Source: Leptidea sinapis (Eukaryota; Arthropoda; Insecta; Lepidoptera; Pieridae). From it: a DNA stretch of 64,000 nt. A program made the translations under genes and the position numbers. The stretch spans positions 34,000,501 to 34,064,500 of the forward strand of contig NC_066265.1 in assembly GCF_905404315.1 (NCBI RefSeq), written 5' to 3'. Shown in pieces: positions 1 to 11,500 of this stretch; the first letter of the stretch is position 1, and every line of letters begins with the position of its first letter. The notes beneath the pieces were generated by a model. That model was not told where the DNA came from. It was given only the letters and a program-made list of their open reading frames with translations, and did no database searches.

Positions 1-449
1 GTAGATTTAAAGCAGTTCCTCGAGTCGTACGAAGTCTTGCGTTATCATGGACCAATAGCGGTGACGATGACACTGCGAGTTTCACCATCGACGTTTGAAC
101 TTCAGTGCCATAGACATCTGCTGTGTGTGAACTGTGATTACTTATCTGAACAAGCTGTAGTGAATTACACCATGAAGTGACCACCACGTATGGGTAAGCT
201 GCGCTGTACGAGCTTCTACGATCGCCTTCAATTCATCATTATTTACCTTAGTAATTGGTCTTCTTCAAGTAGAGGTTTCTCTATGCAAGCGATTACACCA
301 AAAACCCACAGTCCGTTAATGAGCTGTGTCTTCTCCTAACACAGCATTGATAGTGCGAGCTATAGCTGAGTGCAAATATTCTACATTCAAATATTTTAAA
401 TTCGACGGTAATGTTAATTTTATGAGCTGGTAACTAAGACCTCTAAGTT
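1..449. other. Non-coding flank, no gene seen
   Basis: No convincing reading frame or splice-bounded exon is visible on either strand. The stretch is ordinary AT-rich sequence downstream of Ntf-2. I recognise no repeat family in it. Confidence 0.5.
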
Positions 450-745
450 TTTTTATATAAGATGGGGAAAACGGGCAAGAGGCCCACGGGATGAGGAGAG
501 GTGAGGCAACCGCCCATGGACATTCGCAACAACAGGTGTGTCTTTCAATTCAAATTCGTTGCCGGCCTTTAAGGTCGGAGTATGCTTTTTTCTAGGTCCC
601 TAAGTCGTATCTGTTCGGGAAAAACGCAGACGGTAATTGATTCCACAAAGTGGCTGTGCGAGGCAAGAAATTTCTAGCAAAACGCGCGTGTGGAATGCCA
701 GACGTCAACGTAATGCGAAGATTTCAAGTCTTTTAGACTTATTGT
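450..745 (-). mobile_element. 3' end of a Jockey-like LINE (fragment)
   Basis: On the minus strand a frame reads NFLPRTATLWNQLPSAFF and then NRYDLG, the C-terminal signature of Jockey-type reverse transcriptases in Lepidoptera. It is followed by a 3' UTR and an A-rich tail, seen as the T run near 450-456 on the plus strand. An in-frame stop and frame breaks show that it is dead. Only the last few hundred bases are present, as in a 5'-truncated insertion. The same 3' UTR style (conserved words GGCAAACGGGTAAGAGGC and GTGAGGCAACC) recurs in inverse orientation near 47450-47515. Confidence 0.7.
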
Positions 746-1958
746 CATTATTGAATAAGATAACTGATTATGTTAGGTAATACCGATGGATTTAGTTCCT
801 GTCCAATAATGTAGGTCGGTTCAACTTATATTATCTCTATGTAACCAAAACAGAAACAGATGTTATCTTCAGTTGGTTGAGTGAGACTGGATAGATGCAC
901 TTTTTGCAGTCCACGCAATACATAATATTCCCTACATCAATATTATTATTATTAGCAAAAGCCTCATTGCTCTCTTGGTTCCCTGCACGAACCGACCATG
1001 GTTTGGAACCGTAAAGAAATACAAGAACGTACATTACATACAGGTCTCCCGTGAGCGTGCTTATTGACAGAATGTAGGCAACTTCGAGATATATTAATAA
1101 ATTTGAAAAATAATAATGTGAAAATCCAGTTATTAACTAAAGGCCATCCCTGCAACTTCCCGTTATTTCCATATCTAAATGCTTCTAATTGTACTTATGA
1201 CGAGTTGTGTTGTTTGAGATCTTCACGCTCAAAAGTCTGGTAAAAGTTTAATAAAAACACTATTTTTTAAATTTTCAAACCTCAATAACTTTTGCATGAA
1301 TTAACCGATTATCACGTTGGTTGGTTGGCGGCATTCTACGCAATTCATCAAAAGAATCTTTTAAGTTTCAATATTCAAATTCAAATTCGAAGTAATTCCA
1401 AAACAAAAAAACTTTATTCGGTTTCGTTCATCAACGACAACTCACGAACGAATCAACCTATTTTGACCAGCTTGGTTGCGATCGACGTGGTGTTTCGATG
1501 TTAAGAGTTATTCAATTTCAAAGTTATCCAAGAATTGAGATTTCTTAAAATCTACCAGTCCGAAATATATTCAAAATCTGAGTTTCTTCAAGCCCTTTCG
1601 AATGGCGCCAACTGCGATGAAATCGGTCAAGCCGTTGAAAAGTTATATTTGGTTTGCATACATCCATACACACACAGACACACACATACAGACATCATCG
1701 TGGGGAAAACTCGATTTTCGAAAAACGGGGAAAGACCAATAACATCCCGAATCTTCGAAAATTTTATTTTTTATTAGCGGGAAGATAAAAATATTTATGT
1801 ATTACACGAGAACGGAGAACGAAAACTATACGAGAACCAAGCCCTCTGTTTCATGTATTGGCTTCGACACGGACTTCCCGTGGTGTCACACAATTTGGTT
1901 AGCCTTATTCAACATATATCTTCTGTATAATGTTGTCATCACAATTAATAAATACTAG
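746..1958. other. Intergenic, unassigned repeat-like DNA
   Basis: There is no host gene. A short CA-rich tract (CACACAGACACACACATACAGAC, interrupted) lies near 1669-1692 beside a sequence that looks like decayed transposon. The short open frames here have no recognisable domain. Confidence 0.4.
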
Positions 1959-2790
1959 CGGCCTTACAAATAAAAATGTTTTATAACAACTCTATTCTAC
2001 CATTATATTGAGTATGGTTATACTTGTAATAAATTGAAAATAGAATAAGAATGTTGTTGACAATTAAACGAAATATAGGCTTTCTCTCTTCTGTTAAGTC
2101 AAAATAGGGTCATAATCGTGTCAAAATGCACAAGTCGGCAACAGCGCAAACAATTGTTCTATGATGTAGTAATACCACAATAGACTTATGTAACAGTATG
2201 GAGGCTACCTACAACAAACGTTCGAAATGACACACTCACACAAACATACATGCGCATCGATGAGGCCCCTAAACGGTTTTCGCGGTGGCCAAGGCACTCT
2301 CATATAAAGCTCGCAAAAAATTTAATGTATGGAAAGTAGCGCTCCAAGCGGGAAGAGTAACAGAAAATTAAAATGTAAAAAAAAATATTATTATTTCATT
2401 TCATTTATCATACATCAGCACATTTCTGTACGTTAATCTACGGTCCGCACTCGAGACTCGAGTCGCGTTGCGGCGTTCGACTTGGATCGGCTGAGCGGCG
2501 ATGTCATGGCGTCATATTTATTTTGTTACAGAAATCAAATATAATGTTATAATTCATGATTTCTTAACTGTAGTATGTAATTCTATGATTTTTTTATTTT
2601 TGTAATTAGTGCATCTTCCCATAACACAAGACGGCATTTTAATGTTGTCATATTGTAAGCGATTCTGTCAAAAACAAACATAATATCATTGCGTGTGGCG
2701 ATATAGTCGGTAAAATACTATTTTTAGCTCAATTTCAGTTCTTGTTTTATTCTCAAGTATAACTTTATATCATATTTATTTGTAAGGCCG
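1959..2790. mobile_element. Candidate MITE-like element with 16-bp TIRs
   Basis: CGGCCTTACAAATAAA at 1959-1974 is repeated as a perfect inverted copy at 2775-2790, and partial similarity continues inward on both sides. No transposase is present, so if this is an element it is non-autonomous. I could not find a clean target-site duplication. A related end (TTTATTTGTAAGGACG) lies near 25138-25153, which supports a dispersed family. An independent explanation would be chance inversion of a short repeat. Confidence 0.45.
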
Positions 2791-2867
2791 TACCTGTTAT
2801 TTATAAAATTAAGATCAACACAATCCAAAATGATCCATAAGTGTGAAATAGACAGATCACTATGGGT

Positions 2868-4072
2868 GAGACGTATTTATCGTCACAGGTATTTGTAACA
2901 GGTATTAAAATATCACCGGTTGTCACTGTGACAAGATATCATTAATAACAGTGACAAGTATTAGGAGTATTTTGTAACAACTAGTATTTTGTAACAACTA
3001 GTATTTTGTAACAACTAGTATTTTGTAACAACTAGTATTTTATAACACCTAGTATTTTAGTATCGACTGTTATTTGAGTAACACCTGTTACTGAACAAGT
3101 ATTTGATAACAACTAGTATTTTAGTAACAACTCTTACTGAACAAGTATTTAATAACAGCTGATATTTGAGTAATACCTGTTATTGAACAAATAATTAGGA
3201 GTATTTAGTAGGTATTAAGGTTAACAGTATTTTGATACAGCTATAATTGTGTGATTTGTAGGTCTGTTATATTATTTTTAATTCAATAGGTAATAAAATA
3301 GTTATGGTTCAACTATTCTTTTAAAATATGTGGGATAAGAAAAACCCTGTTTACTTTTATTGTTTACTGAATATTTTTCTTTTAGACGCATTTGTAAATA
3401 ATAGATACATCACTTTCATACATTTATTTAACATACTATTGTTAAGATAATATAGGTAGGTACCTAATTAAAATATTGAAATGGAATTCAAATTTCAAAT
3501 GGAAGACCCTGTCTCTGATATCATTTTTCGTAATCGTATTTATTCACAGTTATATTGTGCCTACGAGCAGGAAAATACGGCTCACCTCTTCGAAAGAAAA
3601 AACCTATACTTATTGGTAATTTGATAGTACCTACTGAATAATATATTTTTATGATGTTTATTTCTACTTTATTGTTGAATTATTCATATGATAAGGGCAC
3701 ATATTAATTGTGTACTAGGTAAGGATCTCTGTTTAAACATAGGTAGTATGAAAAATAATGAATACGAAAGTATAATGATTATTTTTATTACATCAAAACT
3801 ATAAAAATAATTAATAGGTCTGTACAGCTTTACCTAATCAGAACTTTTGCAATTCGAAGTTACCACAAGAGAAAGTACTATGTAATACGTATAGATGGCG
3901 CTAACAAGTAACACCAAACAACGAAAAATATACGCCTCACTACAGTAGCTAGTATATTATCACAGATAATATTAAAATAACAGCTAGTATTTTGTAACAT
4001 GTATTTGTCGCTGTTACTTTTAAGTAAAAGTCACCGTCATTCCTAGTATTGCATTTTGCCTAGTACGTCTCA
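2868..4072. mobile_element. Possible non-autonomous element with internal tandem repeats
   Basis: The word TGAGACGTA occurs near 2868 and its complement occurs near 4064. GTAACA/AGTATTTTG-type words are dense inside both ends, including a second patch near 3975-4010. This suggests one unit of about 1.2 kb bounded by imperfect inverted ends. There is no coding capacity and no clear target duplication, so the boundaries are tentative. Confidence 0.3.
2968..3210. repeat. 17-bp tandem repeat, TATTTTGTAACAACTAG
   Basis: Four perfect 17-bp units run from 2968 to 3035. A variant unit follows (TATTTTATAACACCTAG), then a degenerate tail to about 3210. Each unit contains ACTAGT across the unit junction, so the array is rich in a short palindrome. 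Confidence 0.85.
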
Positions 4073-4882
4073 ACTCTACAGACCACGTACCTAGGTATAT
4101 TGTAATGATGATGACAAATGATTGACACAAGCAATTATTAATTAACAAACTGTTAGCTGTCAGCACACAGTTAATACTATGAAGGTCATGCTGAGGACTT
4201 AAATACTATAAAATTAATTTGGTAATAGGTTGGAGAAAAGTATTTTCACATAATAATCGTATAAACTTTTAATATAATTTCTTTAGCTGTACTATTTCAC
4301 TCATATCACAAAAAATAATTTATTAATGTGTTCAGAAATTTATTTGTAGCCGGTTACATTATCTCTGGACGTGACGTTGTTGGTGTGACATCATCACTTT
4401 GTTGTGGTGTGCAAAACAAGCTTTATTATTAATTAATAACCTACTATTTATATTTTCAGTATTATACATTGATGTAAAAGTGTTGTGTTGTGATGCTTCT
4501 TATAATGATGAAAAATTATCTAATTAACTATTAACAAAAGTCAAGTCAGTCAAATGTAACAATGAAAACTTCAAAAACAAAGCAGTGATAGTACAAAAAT
4601 ATCACATGTACCTAACGGTAATGAAACTGTAAACCGTACTGACGCAACAGGACGAGCGCGAGGAGTTGAAAGGGGAATGGGAGGGGGGCATCACGTTCCA
4701 GCGAGGACTAGAGATAATGTGGCCGTGTGTTTATGTGAAAATGAGTGAATCTAATTAAGAAATTCGAAACATATTAAAACTAAAGTTTAGTCGGTTATTA
4801 TTTGTATCACAGCAAGGTTATTGTACAATAATACAGTGCAAATGATCAGGGGCAAACACTGCTTACTTTACTATGAAGTCAA
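4073..4882. other. Region downstream of Ntf-2, probable 3' UTR and flank
   Basis: The Ntf-2 message must end somewhere here, since its stop codon is at 4883-4885 on the minus strand. Several TTTATT words (AATAAA on the minus strand) occur, for example near 4316 and 4428, but none stands out as the poly(A) signal. No other gene is seen. Confidence 0.4.
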
Positions 4883-4993
4883 TCACATATCATGTAGTGC
4901 CAGCCTAAACATGTCATGTTCAACATAGAACGAGTTCCCTATTGGTTTTAATACAAATGTTTGTAAATATCCATGTGGTAGATCTTCATCAGT
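4883..4993 (-). CDS. Ntf-2: Ntf-2 exon 4 (residues 94-129 and stop)
   Basis: The exon follows the acceptor CACATAG, begins TDEDLPHGYLQTFVLKP and ends EHDMFRLALHDM before TGA. The acidic D-E-D triplet is the Ran-binding loop. The usual proline after it is leucine here. This exon is easy to miss because it is short and lies 708 bp beyond exon 3. Confidence 0.95.
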   Translation of the reverse strand, partial: TDEDLPHGYLQTFVLKPIGNSFYVEHDMFRLALHDM

Positions 4994-7711
4994 CTATGTG
5001 AAACAAAAATATATTAAAAATGTGTTAACATCACAATTGTGTACTATTACTTATTTGGATCTATATAGTATATACCTACTATGTGGTTTCTATACCTACT
5101 AGGTGTTTCCATAACATTTTCCATGAGTCTAAATTTAATGTAATGTAATAATTCAACTTAAATAAAATAAAATTACTTTGCACAGGATGCCGGCTAGATT
5201 ATAGGTACAGCGCCTATTTCTGCGGTGAAGCAGTAATATGTAATCATTATTATGTTTCAGTGTGAAGGGCACCATAGCTAGTGAAATTACTATACAAATG
5301 AGACTTAACATCATATGTCTCAAGGTGACGAGCGCAATTGAAGTGCCACTTGCATGAGGCTGTAATAATCTACCTACAAAATATAAGATGAATTAAAAAT
5401 TGATAGTACAGTATGAGTCTCCATGGAAATTGGAGCTTGCAAGATAGCAGTATCAGTCCACACAATATAATCAATTACACATACTTACTTTCCTCATTGC
5501 TACACATACATACAATCTAAATAATCAGACTTGTTGACAGACATGTAGCTTTACATTCTCATCCATTTTACAGATAGGTAATTCAAAAGTGCATCATATA
5601 TTTAGTTTAGAAGTATTGGATATTGGGTGTCAATATTTTTTTCTTCTAGGTTTATATTCTAGGAGACCATATCAATTCAAAATAGACTTGATAGTACATA
5701 CCTGTAGTCTGCCTAGGACATTAATTAGAACTCCACCATCGAACATTGGTTGTGAATCAACCGATGTTATTATTCTGCCAATTTTTTGGAATGTTAAGGC
5801 CTGAAGACATTAAATACAAAATAATATATTAGGATATAAAAAGGCATAAAAGGCATGTATTGTCTCAAAATTGATTCCTTTAGAATTCTTTTTGATGTCA
5901 TTTCTAATATACTAGATACTACTACCGCTTCGGAAACAAATGGCGCTCTGAGAGAGAAGAAGCGGTGCAAGAAACTCTCCCAGCATTGTTTTTTTGCGCT
6001 ATTTTCAATAAAAATATACAATATTGTACAGTCATTTCTATCATTTTAAAATAATCACAATCTAGTCCCAGGCTCTCCGATCATTTAGATATTCAGCTGT
6101 ACTTCACAGCTACTACTATATTACGACAGAGCCATTTTTTTATAAAACATTTAAATTTATTTATAGATAATGCCTGAACAGTGGCTGGGACTTTGTTATA
6201 GAAGTGTATACATTTACCCTTAAAGCTATTATGTATCTTATGAAGCCTACTAGAATTAGTTTCAAACAATCCCTTATTTCTAGTGTTATAATAATGAAAA
6301 TCACTATTAAGAGCAAAAAGGTGACAATTTTTGTGAATGTATATTAAATTTTCATAAATGTACTGACAATGACCAGTGATAATATTTATTTCTTTAAATT
6401 TTTCTTTGAGAGACTTTCTATAACCAAGCTGATATATAGCACGAACAGCTCTCTTTTGCAGAGCAAACACTATATCAATGTCAGCAGCATGACCCCACAG
6501 TAAATTACCATATGTCATGATGCTGTGAAAATAACTGAAGTACACTAATCTAGTGGTCGCAACATTCGTGTACTCTCTAATCTTTCTAACGGCATATGCC
6601 GCAGAGCTATGCCATATAGCCATGAGAGTGTATTGTTTGATGAAGATACTTCACTTATTTTAAAGTGAGTCAATGCACATATATTAATGATGAGGTAAAC
6701 AATGCAGTCTTAAAGTGTGTTGGTTTGAGACAAATAATCTGCACTTAAACAGTAAAAAAACAAAGTTTTAAAGGTTCATTACAAACACAGTGGAGGCACT
6801 AACCAGCTTACTTATGAATGACCAGAGATTGGAACTTGTGGACACTATGGTCCTTTTGGGTATCACATTAGATAAAAAGCTTCAGTGGGGTCCCCATTTT
6901 GCCCAACTAGCAGATAGACTCAGCTTTGCAGCATACACTGTTAGAAAGATTAGAGAGTACACAAATGTTGCTAGCGCTTGATTAGTATACTTGTTATTTT
7001 GACAGCATCATGACATGGTATTTTGCTGTAGCATCATACTGCTGACATTTATATAGTGTTTGCTCTGCAAATTAGAGCTGCTTGTGCTATGTTTGTTTGT
7101 ATGGTTTTAGACAGTCAAAGAAAAATTTAAAAAATAAATATTATGACTGTTTTTATGAAATATAATACATGCTATATTAGGTATATCAACTGTATTAATG
7201 TGTTACAGTTATTATTTTTCACAGTTAAAATAGAAAACAATTACTTACATTAAGCTTTTCCATTATTTTTGCAGCACCTTGTATTTGAACTCCTTCAAAT
7301 GTCATAAAGGAAGTTTCAACCTTAAACAATAACCATAAAAATTAAATGTTTCTTCTATAAAATTTGTTTATATTATATTAAATAATGACAAGATATTTAA
7401 GTATATCTATCTGAAAATGTTGACTCACAGGTTAAAAGATAATGGGCAATTAATAATATTTTTCGGCAGGAGTACAGTAACCTAAAATATTTATATTATA
7501 AAATAGCATTATCTTGCAAGTACAACATAACAAATTTTCAATGCAGCTTCGTTCGATTGGTATTATATTTTATGACTTATGAGAAAATTATTTGTCTACT
7601 TACGTTATACATATTGGCTAGATTAGCTCTTTGAGCGGGATCATCAAATAGAGTATAGTATTGTTGCACAAAACCTTTTCCAATTGCATCGTACTGTGGA
7701 TTAAGCGCCAT
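4883..7711 (-). CDS. Ntf-2: Nuclear transport factor 2, complete 4-exon gene
   Basis: Ntf-2 carries Ran-GDP through the nuclear pore back to the nucleus, binding FxFG nucleoporins on one face and Ran in a pocket. Four exons join in phase 0 to give 129 aa, matching the usual 127-130 aa. The N-terminus (MALNPQYDAIGKGFVQQYY) is nearly the same as the Drosophila protein as I remember it. Residues F44-E45 (in MTFEG) match the Ran-contacting W41-E42 of the human protein, and the D-E-D triplet at 95-97 matches human D92-E93-D94. The start is the only in-frame ATG, directly before conserved residues. The gene is divergent from Prp31. The intron between exons 2 and 3 has taken up LINE fragments in both orientations. 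Nothing in the exons is broken. Confidence 0.96.
5183..5400 (+). repeat. Dispersed repeat in Ntf-2 intron 3
   Basis: The block starting CACAGGATGCCGGCTA recurs at about 50325-50415 with the same order of words (CGCCTATTTCTGC, GAAGCAGTAAT). It also has the AATGAGACTTAACATC segment that I know from lepidopteran LINE 3' regions. It is probably a LINE 3' UTR fragment. Confidence 0.65.
5702..5800 (-). CDS. Ntf-2: Ntf-2 exon 3 (residues 61-93)
   Basis: Thirty-three codons sit between the acceptor CTTCAG and the donor GTATGT. They read ALTFQKIGRIITSVDSQP and then the conserved F-D-G-G-V-L-I-N-V strand of the NTF2 beta-sheet. Confidence 0.96.
5830..6640 (-). mobile_element. LINE 3' portion (reverse transcriptase C-terminus), family B
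   Basis: A minus-strand frame of 176 codons (6623-6093) contains RLVYFSYFHSIMTYGNLLWG and the later YYNTRNKG word, the C-terminal region downstream of the reverse transcriptase palm. The catalytic domain is missing, so this is a 5'-truncated dead copy. A 3' UTR with the word GGCGCTCTGAGAGAG lies at 5940-5956. The element sits in Ntf-2 intron 2, in the same orientation as the gene, and ends just upstream of exon 3. Confidence 0.75.
6790..7150 (+). mobile_element. LINE fragment, family B, opposite orientation
   Basis: A plus-strand frame reads LLGITLDKKLQWGPHFAQLA and then AAYTVRKIREYTNVA, the same domain as the start of the neighbouring minus-strand fragment. It is then broken by stops and deletions (VKEKFKK is still visible near 7108). 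Together with 5830-6640 it gives two inverted pieces of one family in one intron. Confidence 0.65.
7249..7320 (-). CDS. Ntf-2: Ntf-2 exon 2 (residues 37-60)
   Basis: Twenty-four codons follow the acceptor TTTAAG and precede the donor GTAAGT. They read VETSFMTFEGVQIQGAAKI and continue to MEKLN. The phenylalanine-glutamate pair at 44-45 lies at the Ran pocket in the family. Confidence 0.96.
7604..7711 (-). CDS. Ntf-2: Ntf-2 exon 1 (residues 1-36)
   Basis: ATG at 7711 (reading down) opens 36 codons ending ANMYN, followed by the donor GTAAGT. The segment forms the first helix of the NTF2 fold, including the conserved F-V-Q-Q-Y-Y run. Confidence 0.96.
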
Positions 7712-8374
7712 TCTAAATAATATTTCAGACTTAAGAGGGTAACCCAATAGAGAACAATCAACGAGACAAATTTAATTTTGTGCCGGCCAGCTGAGTCTTC
7801 CAGTTCTATAGGATCAAAGAATACTCGTTATTATTATACAGTATCAGGAGTATCTAAACTAAGAAATTCATAAATAAAAAAATATAATGGCTGCAGCTAC
7901 CGTCAAGTGAGCTCAATCAAATCAAAGCTGACAGCGCAAGTATCAACCTAAATCGTCATTCCATTTTGGAGTACTCAATAATTATTGTAGGTTAAAATTA
8001 AGATAATTACATAATTAAAAAAAATCTCGTGTATTTACACGAGATTTTTTAAATTTATATTATAGGAATTTTTTTATTTATTCAAGTCAAATAATTAAGT
8101 GAACTGTCAAGTTAACTCTGCCTTTGCTTTTCCAAAGTGAAGAAGATTTAAAAAAAACAACATGTACGTGACATTGACAGCAGATACCCGCTGCGACATT
8201 CGGCCGTCACTCGTGTGTAAATTGTAAACAAATATTTTAAAAGCTATTTATATTAAAGAAATACATAATATTATCTAATATATAAAAATAGATATACTAA
8301 TTTAACTATTTTCACTGTATTATATGCTGCCACTTAAAGAAAGAAATACATAAACTCTAAAAACTGCATCTAAA
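7712..8374. promoter_or_regulatory. Divergent (bidirectional) Ntf-2/Prp31 promoter region
   Basis: The 663 bp between the two start codons must hold both 5' UTRs and both promoters, unless an unseen 5' non-coding exon exists. I see no clear TATA box placed for either gene. A perfect hairpin lies near the middle. The head-to-head layout suggests shared control of two housekeeping genes; this is inference. Confidence 0.6.
8019..8050. repeat. Perfect 15-bp hairpin between the divergent genes
   Basis: AAAAAATCTCGTGTA (8019-8033) is followed by TT and its exact reverse complement (8036-8050). In RNA it would form a tight stem-loop with a U tract on its 3' side. Confidence 0.9.
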
Positions 8375-8569
8375 ATGTCTTTAGCTGATGAGTTGCTTGC
8401 TGACTTGGAGGAGAATGATGATGTTGAACTAGAAGATGCTATTGAAAGTACAACTGATGTTAATCCTGAATTCACAGTACCTTTTCCTGTGGTCCCTAAA
8501 GAAGAAGAGATTAAAAATGTTTCTATTAGGGAATTAGCAAAACTAAGACATTCTGATAGATTAAAAAGA
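8375..8569 (+). CDS. Prp31: Prp31 exon 1 (residues 1-65)
   Basis: Sixty-five codons start MSLADELLADLEEN and end HSDRLKR at the donor GTAATT. Reading on past the donor gives a stop after eight more codons, so the splice is needed. Confidence 0.96.
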
Positions 8570-11500
8570 GTAATTAACCATTGTGTTGTTTTATGAATGA
8601 TGACAAGATAACATGTGTAACTTACAACTTAGATTGACGATTACATTTATGTTCTTCAGGTAATCACTGAAATTGAAAAAAATTTTGGTAATGACCGTAA
8701 GAAAATGGAAGTGACTGGATTAATGGAATCAGACCCTGAATATCAATTAATTGTTGAGGCCAATAATATTGCTGTTGAGATTGATGGAGAGATAGGTTTG
8801 TAACCTCTGTCTGATAATCTTAGAAAAAAAATTTGAAAATAATGCTATGACTGTTCATTTTCAATTTTGCTTAAAGTCATATTCATAGCTACAACATGCA
8901 AATAACAGAAATGATTAGAAAGTAAAAAATATTTATAAATAAAGTTCTTATCATTATAAAATTGTAAATGTAACTATTGTTCACAGAGTTATACTATTAA
9001 CACTTACATTGAAAATATGTTTAAAGTATAACAAATACTTGAGATATCAATCTTATAGTGCTTCTTAATTGTTATTTTAAAAATACACAAACTTTGATTA
9101 AATAAAATGTCTATTTTACAATTCTGATTACTATTTAACACAGTATATACACTTATGATGAAGCTATTCTTATGTGTGAGGTTGTTGTAACAATGTTGTT
9201 GGTTTATGGATGGCTTGTTTACAAGTTATATAGTGAACATATCATTAAATTATTAATCTATCTAATATATAATAATATATTACTATATTTTAAATCATGT
9301 TTTATAAGCTATAGATGTCCTAATTCTTGAACATTTTTAGCAATTATTCACAGATTTGTCCGTGATAAATATCAAAAGCGTTTCCCTGAGCTAGAATCGT
9401 TGATAATAACACCACTGGAATATATCCACACAGTGAAAGAACTTGGCAATGATCTGGACAGGGCTAAGAGCAATGAGATACTACAGAGTTTTCTGACACA
9501 GGCAACCATCATGATTGTCTCAGTGACTGCATCAACTACACAAGGGTAACACTTATTTGTACAACATATTGACATATTCTCCGCTTAATTACAATGTGTG
9601 TGGTTTTATGTTTAAGCCCGGTATGCTGTTAAGAATATACCATTTTTATATAGCTACAACTTTGGAGCTTTAACAGTGACTATTAAAAGACACCTTGTTT
9701 AAAACCACACAGATTTTTAACAAAAGTAATGTTAAGATATTGTTTATTTTACACTCATTACTTATAATTAAGTTTCCAACACATCTACCAAACAACTTAT
9801 TTGGAACAAATATTCTGATGATTTTTTACACATGGAATATCTCAGTTTATTTATTTGTATGTGTGTCGCTAACATTTTAGAAAGTTGTTATCAGAAGATG
9901 AATTGGAAGAGGTAATTGAAGCATGTGATATGGCTTCAGAGTTGAATAATTATAAGCTGCAAATATATGAGTATGTGGAGAGCCGGATGACATTTATTGC
10001 ACCAAATATAACAGCAATAGTTGGCAAGTATACTACCTATATGTACAATAGAATGACACTAGTCCACATTTAAAGCTATTATATTATAGCAAGAAAGTGA
10101 TTACTGAATTATGCACCCATAGTGTTATGTGACAACAGTTACCATATTATGTTCCAAGTTGTAACACACCACAAAAAAACCTGAAGTATAATAATAATAA
10201 AATTCTTTATTGCCATACAAATCATTACAAATGTAAACAATTAGGATACGCGATGAAACAAAAGGCAAAAGGAAAAGGCTCAGCTTCACCGGACATGGAA
10301 TCATGGATTTATGTTTCCATGCAGAACTGTTTTTCAGCCATCCCCTCCTCCCTAAGGTGTTGAGCGGGAGTGAATGTATTAGGGCTCCCCAATTACCTAC
10401 TTAAGCTATCTTTTTTTATAAAATGTAATATTAGAAAAAAAAAAGTGTTCTGTTTACCTTTGCAAGTGTATGTAAGTGTGTGTGTGTATATGTGTGTGTG
10501 TATGTATGTGTGTGTTTAGGTATGTGCATGAGTGTGAGTGTGTGTTTATGTCCGTACATAGAACAAATCTTTTAGAGAAAGATATTTCCAGTGGAAGTAG
10601 TCCAATTTCTCCGCAGCAAGATGCTTTTTTAGTAGAGCAAAACGGTATTTTTTTTAAAGGACTCGATAGTCATTTGTTTCTTTAGAGGAGGAGGTAAGTC
10701 ATTCCATATTTTTGCTGCAGAGAATCTAAAAGATCCCCTAAAACGTAGTATAACATAATTTGATTCACACTCATCACTTTTCACTGTACTAGACCAATTC
10801 TCATTGTTATCATGGTTTTAAATATAGTATTGAAAATTATGTAAGCTGTCATAATAATAGGCATTATTATGTCATCATAAAATGTTTGTAATTTTGAAAT
10901 GTCATGGGCAAAAATTAATTAATTTTAAAAAATTGAGTGTCACACATTCGCTATTGCCGTGGCTAATACTCTCTTTTGAAACCAGAGGATTCACAAAGTG
11001 TTGACATTCTTATAATGTGTCAAATAACATTCATATGAATAAGTAATGTTGAAACACAATGGTACATGGCTGGCATGGATAGTACAGGGGTCACTATGGT
11101 GAGAGTCAATTAAAGTTACCCATTGTAATGCCACACTGTTTCAAGCCTCTTCTCATCTTAACTGTCCTGTACTTTCCCCAGGGCGTAAAAAGAATAGGGG
11201 AGTCCCAGGCCCATGGGTGTCGTAAGAGGCGACTAAGGGCTTTGTAGAAGTGGGAGAGTCAGGCTGCCGTCTTTTGACGTCAGCACAATCGGGCCAGACT
11301 CGTCCGGGTTAATTACCACACTCGCAGAGAATAGCGGCCTAGTGCCGCTACTTCACGCCGCTGGACACTAACCTATGTTTCGCATAGGTTAGTGTCGAGG
11401 ACCGGTGGTCACCCCTCCACCCGAATATGACAGCGTATCTTCAAACGATTTTACCCCAGGAGGGTACCGGTCTACCAGAGTCGGAGAATCCCTCCCCGAG

